In this document: in pieces, positions 62,356 through 64,000 of the stretch
Position numbering within the stretch: position 1 is the first letter of the stretch
Layout of the letters: every line of letters starts with the position of its first letter
From: Salinisphaeraceae bacterium
GTDB lineage: Bacteria; Pseudomonadota; Gammaproteobacteria; Nevskiales; Salinisphaeraceae
Assembly: GCA_002683405.1 (NCBI GenBank)
Contig: NYTH01000033.1
Span: 1 to 64,000, forward strand
DNA length: 64,000 nt
Direction of reading: 5' to 3'
Translations under genes and position numbers: made by a program
The notes under the pieces: generated by a model
Told to the model about the DNA's origin: nothing
Database searches by the model: none
Seen by the model: the letters and a program-made list of their open reading frames with translations, nothing else

Positions 62356-64000
62356 TCAATTGGTCTCATTGGGCGCCGCCCAGTCGATCGCTTCGCCCAG
62401 CAGCTTCTGGTCGCGGGCGACGAAACGCGGCCTGGTCAGCGACACCAGCAAGGGCAGCACCAGCAGCGACGTGACCATGTTGATCCCCATGATCGCCATG
62501 ATCAGCAGCCCCATGTCCGCCACAAACTTCAGACCCGAGAAAAGGTACAGCGGCAGGATGCCGATTGCCATGATGCTTGCCGTGAACAGAATGGCCTTGC
62601 CGGTGGTTTGCAGGGCTCTGGCCACCGCCTGGTCCCAGTCGCCGTGCTGCAGCTGGTGCTCTTCGCAGATGCGTGACAGCAGATAGATGCCGTAATCAAT
62701 GCCCACGCCCAGGCCGATGGCCGCCACGATCATGGAGTTCACGTCCAGCCCGACGCCCAGCAGATGCATGCAGGCCACCATGCAGAAGTGGGCAAGATTG
62801 ACCGGAATGAGCAGCAGCAGCCCCGCGATCAGCGACCGGTAGGCCAGCGAAAACATCAGCAGGATGAAGACATCCAGCAGCAGGACCACCACGTGGTGAT
62901 AACGCTTGACGACCCGGTTCACCGCCTCCTGCAGGGCAATCGTGCCGGTGCCCAGCCGCACCGTGAAGGTCGGATGATCCACCCCCACTTCCTGCACCGC
63001 CTGTCGCGCGGTCTCCAGTGCCCGGTCCACCGTTTCCTGCTTGTTGTCCGGGTACCAGAGGGAGACCGTCGCGTGCTGCGCGTCAAAGGAAATGACGTGC
63101 GAGAAATTCTTGGCGCTGGAACCCATCATGGCGCCGGTTGCCGCGGCGCTTACCGCACGCTGCCGATCGTCAATGGGAAACCACTTGGGGTTGCCGCCGT
63201 TGAACAGGCGGTTCGCCTCGGCCATGTAATCGGCGAACGACAGCGTGGCGGTGGGCGGGAAATCGCTGGTTTCCAGCTTGTCCTGCAGTTCGCGCATCAC
63301 CCTGGCGGTCTCGGCATGCTGGGCCGTCCAGCTGGGGTCTTTCGGGTTCCTGGCCTCGAGCACGATCTCCAGGGTGTTGGTGCCCGGAAAATGGTCGTTG
63401 ATCTGCCGCACCGCAATGTTGAATTCGCTGTCTTCCCAGAGCAGGTAGGTGCCTTCGACCGGGTTGCCGATCTTGATCTGCATGGCCGTCAGCACGGCCG
63501 CCACGGCCCCCGCCCCTACAAACACCGCGGTAACGCGCGCCTGCCGGCCGGTGGTCAACCGGCCCAGTCGCGCCAGCAGCCCGTGCAGCAGCCGGTGAAA
63601 ACCGGTCATGCGCTCGCCGCGCACCATTCGGGCCACGTTGCCCGGTGGAGGCAGCGTGGCCAGCAGCAGCGAGATGAGCACCACCCCGGTGGGGATCAGC
63701 CACACCGCCCACATGCCGCAGAAGATCGCGTGCCGCACCATGGCCGGGATGGGCGCGGCGATCACCACCGAGATGCCCAACACGTCGGTAAGAATGCTCA
63801 GCACCGACGGCGCCATCATGACCCGCATGGTGATGCGCGCCGACTCGACCCGGTCACCCACCCGATCAAAAACCTCGTAGAAACGCTCGGTGAACTGCAC
63901 GCTGTGCGAAAACGACCGCGCCGTGAGCAGCAGGGGCACCACCATGAGCAGCGGTTCCACCGAAATATCCAGCCAGCCCACAAGGCCGAACGCCCAGATG
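62356..64000 (-). CDS. MMPL/RND-superfamily transporter, 5' end missing
   Basis: The C-terminal 548 or so residues of a large RND exporter, cut by the right edge. A hydrophobic block, a periplasmic loop of about 190 residues (PVEGTYLLWEDSEFNIAVRQ onward), then VFILLMFSLAYRSLIAGLLLLIPVNLAHFC, DVNSMIVAAIGLGVGIDYGIYLLSR and the final helix pair match hydrophobe/amphiphile efflux proteins. The setting beside acyl-CoA ligases suggests lipid or hydrophobe export. The gene ends 65 bases after the BLUF start and may lie upstream in the same transcript. Confidence 0.92.
   Translation of the reverse strand, partial: IWAFGLVGWLDISVEPLLMVVPLLLTARSFSHSVQFTERFYEVFDRVGDRVESARITMRVMMAPSVLSILTDVLGISVVIAAPIPAMVRHAIFCGMWAVWLIPTGVVLISLLLATLPPPGNVARMVRGERMTGFHRLLHGLLARLGRLTTGRQARVTAVFVGAGAVAAVLTAMQIKIGNPVEGTYLLWEDSEFNIAVRQINDHFPGTNTLEIVLEARNPKDPSWTAQHAETARVMRELQDKLETSDFPPTATLSFADYMAEANRLFNGGNPKWFPIDDRQRAVSAAATGAMMGSSAKNFSHVISFDAQHATVSLWYPDNKQETVDRALETARQAVQEVGVDHPTFTVRLGTGTIALQEAVNRVVKRYHHVVVLLLDVFILLMFSLAYRSLIAGLLLLIPVNLAHFCMVACMHLLGVGLDVNSMIVAAIGLGVGIDYGIYLLSRICEEHQLQHGDWDQAVARALQTTGKAILFTASIMAIGILPLYLFSGLKFVADMGLLIMAIMGINMVTSLLVLPLLVSLTRPRFVARDQKLLGEAIDWAAPNETN

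Overview
The window is high-GC chromosomal DNA with the gene stock of an aerobic, sulfur-oxidising, fatty-acid-metabolising gammaproteobacterium. Pointers are prfC, comM, rep, mtgA, yheT, ubiK, two glnK-amt sets, a soluble acyl-ACP desaturase and a full Sox set with SoxCD. The combination of several acyl-CoA ligases, an MMPL/RND exporter, a trans-acting enoyl reductase relative and Sox genes resembles Salinisphaerales/Nevskiales-type bacteria, but the family assignment is inference. No phage, plasmid, CRISPR array or transposase gene is visible. Mobile-looking DNA is limited to small non-coding repeats.

Region by region. 0-6.2 kb: a flavin oxidoreductase, thiolase, enoyl-CoA hydratase, a saccharopine-dehydrogenase-like enoyl reductase and an orphan UreE-like protein. 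6.2-8.6 kb: an arsenic operon (arsC-arsR-acr3) flanked by a 182-bp dispersed repeat and a 166-bp element with inverted termini. 8.8-17.9 kb: acyl-ACP desaturase, an uncharacterised membrane protein, prfC with a coupled LuxR-type regulator, a SYLF protein, mtgA, yheT, a REC-DUF3369 regulator and a family 2 glycosyltransferase. 18.4-22.8 kb: two ammonium-transport sets (glnK2-amt2 and amt1-glnK1) on the minus strand, separated by three long palindromic repeats; glnK2 has a good sigma-54 promoter. 22.9-34.7 kb: ubiK, comM, a TorF-like porin, rep, cytochrome c5, an SDR, a host-attachment-like protein, a GST, a haloalkane-dehalogenase-like hydrolase, tRNA-Arg(CCG) and a heptosyltransferase-like glycosyltransferase.

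34.7-53.3 kb is a sulfur-oxidation island. It holds a CsoR/FrmR-family repressor, two split pairs of YeeE/YedE-type transporters, type II sulfide:quinone oxidoreductase, a SulP anion transporter, soxC, a two-domain rhodanese, a small lipoprotein, a DUF6969-like protein, persulfide dioxygenase, soxDYZAXB, a SoxH-like metallo-hydrolase, a DsrE-like protein and a SoxS-like thioredoxin. Five 16-bp palindromes of the form ATACCC-N4-GGGTAT lie in front of these units and look like operators of one regulon, probably controlled by the CsoR-family protein. The sqr/sulP divergent pair instead carries a different, AT-rich 24-bp palindrome. Together the genes would oxidise sulfide to persulfide (SQR), persulfide to sulfite (dioxygenase, rhodanese) and thiosulfate to sulfate (Sox), with transporters moving sulfur species.

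53.3-64 kb returns to lipid metabolism: DUF2059 protein, FadL, GST, three AMP-forming acyl-CoA ligases, a hotdog-like protein, a BLUF blue-light sensor placed directly upstream of one ligase, and an RND/MMPL exporter cut by the window edge.

The main candidates for something undescribed are the ATACCC-N4-GGGTAT sulfur regulon with its unstudied members (small lipoprotein, DUF6969-like protein), the BLUF-ligase unit, and the three families of non-coding repeats.
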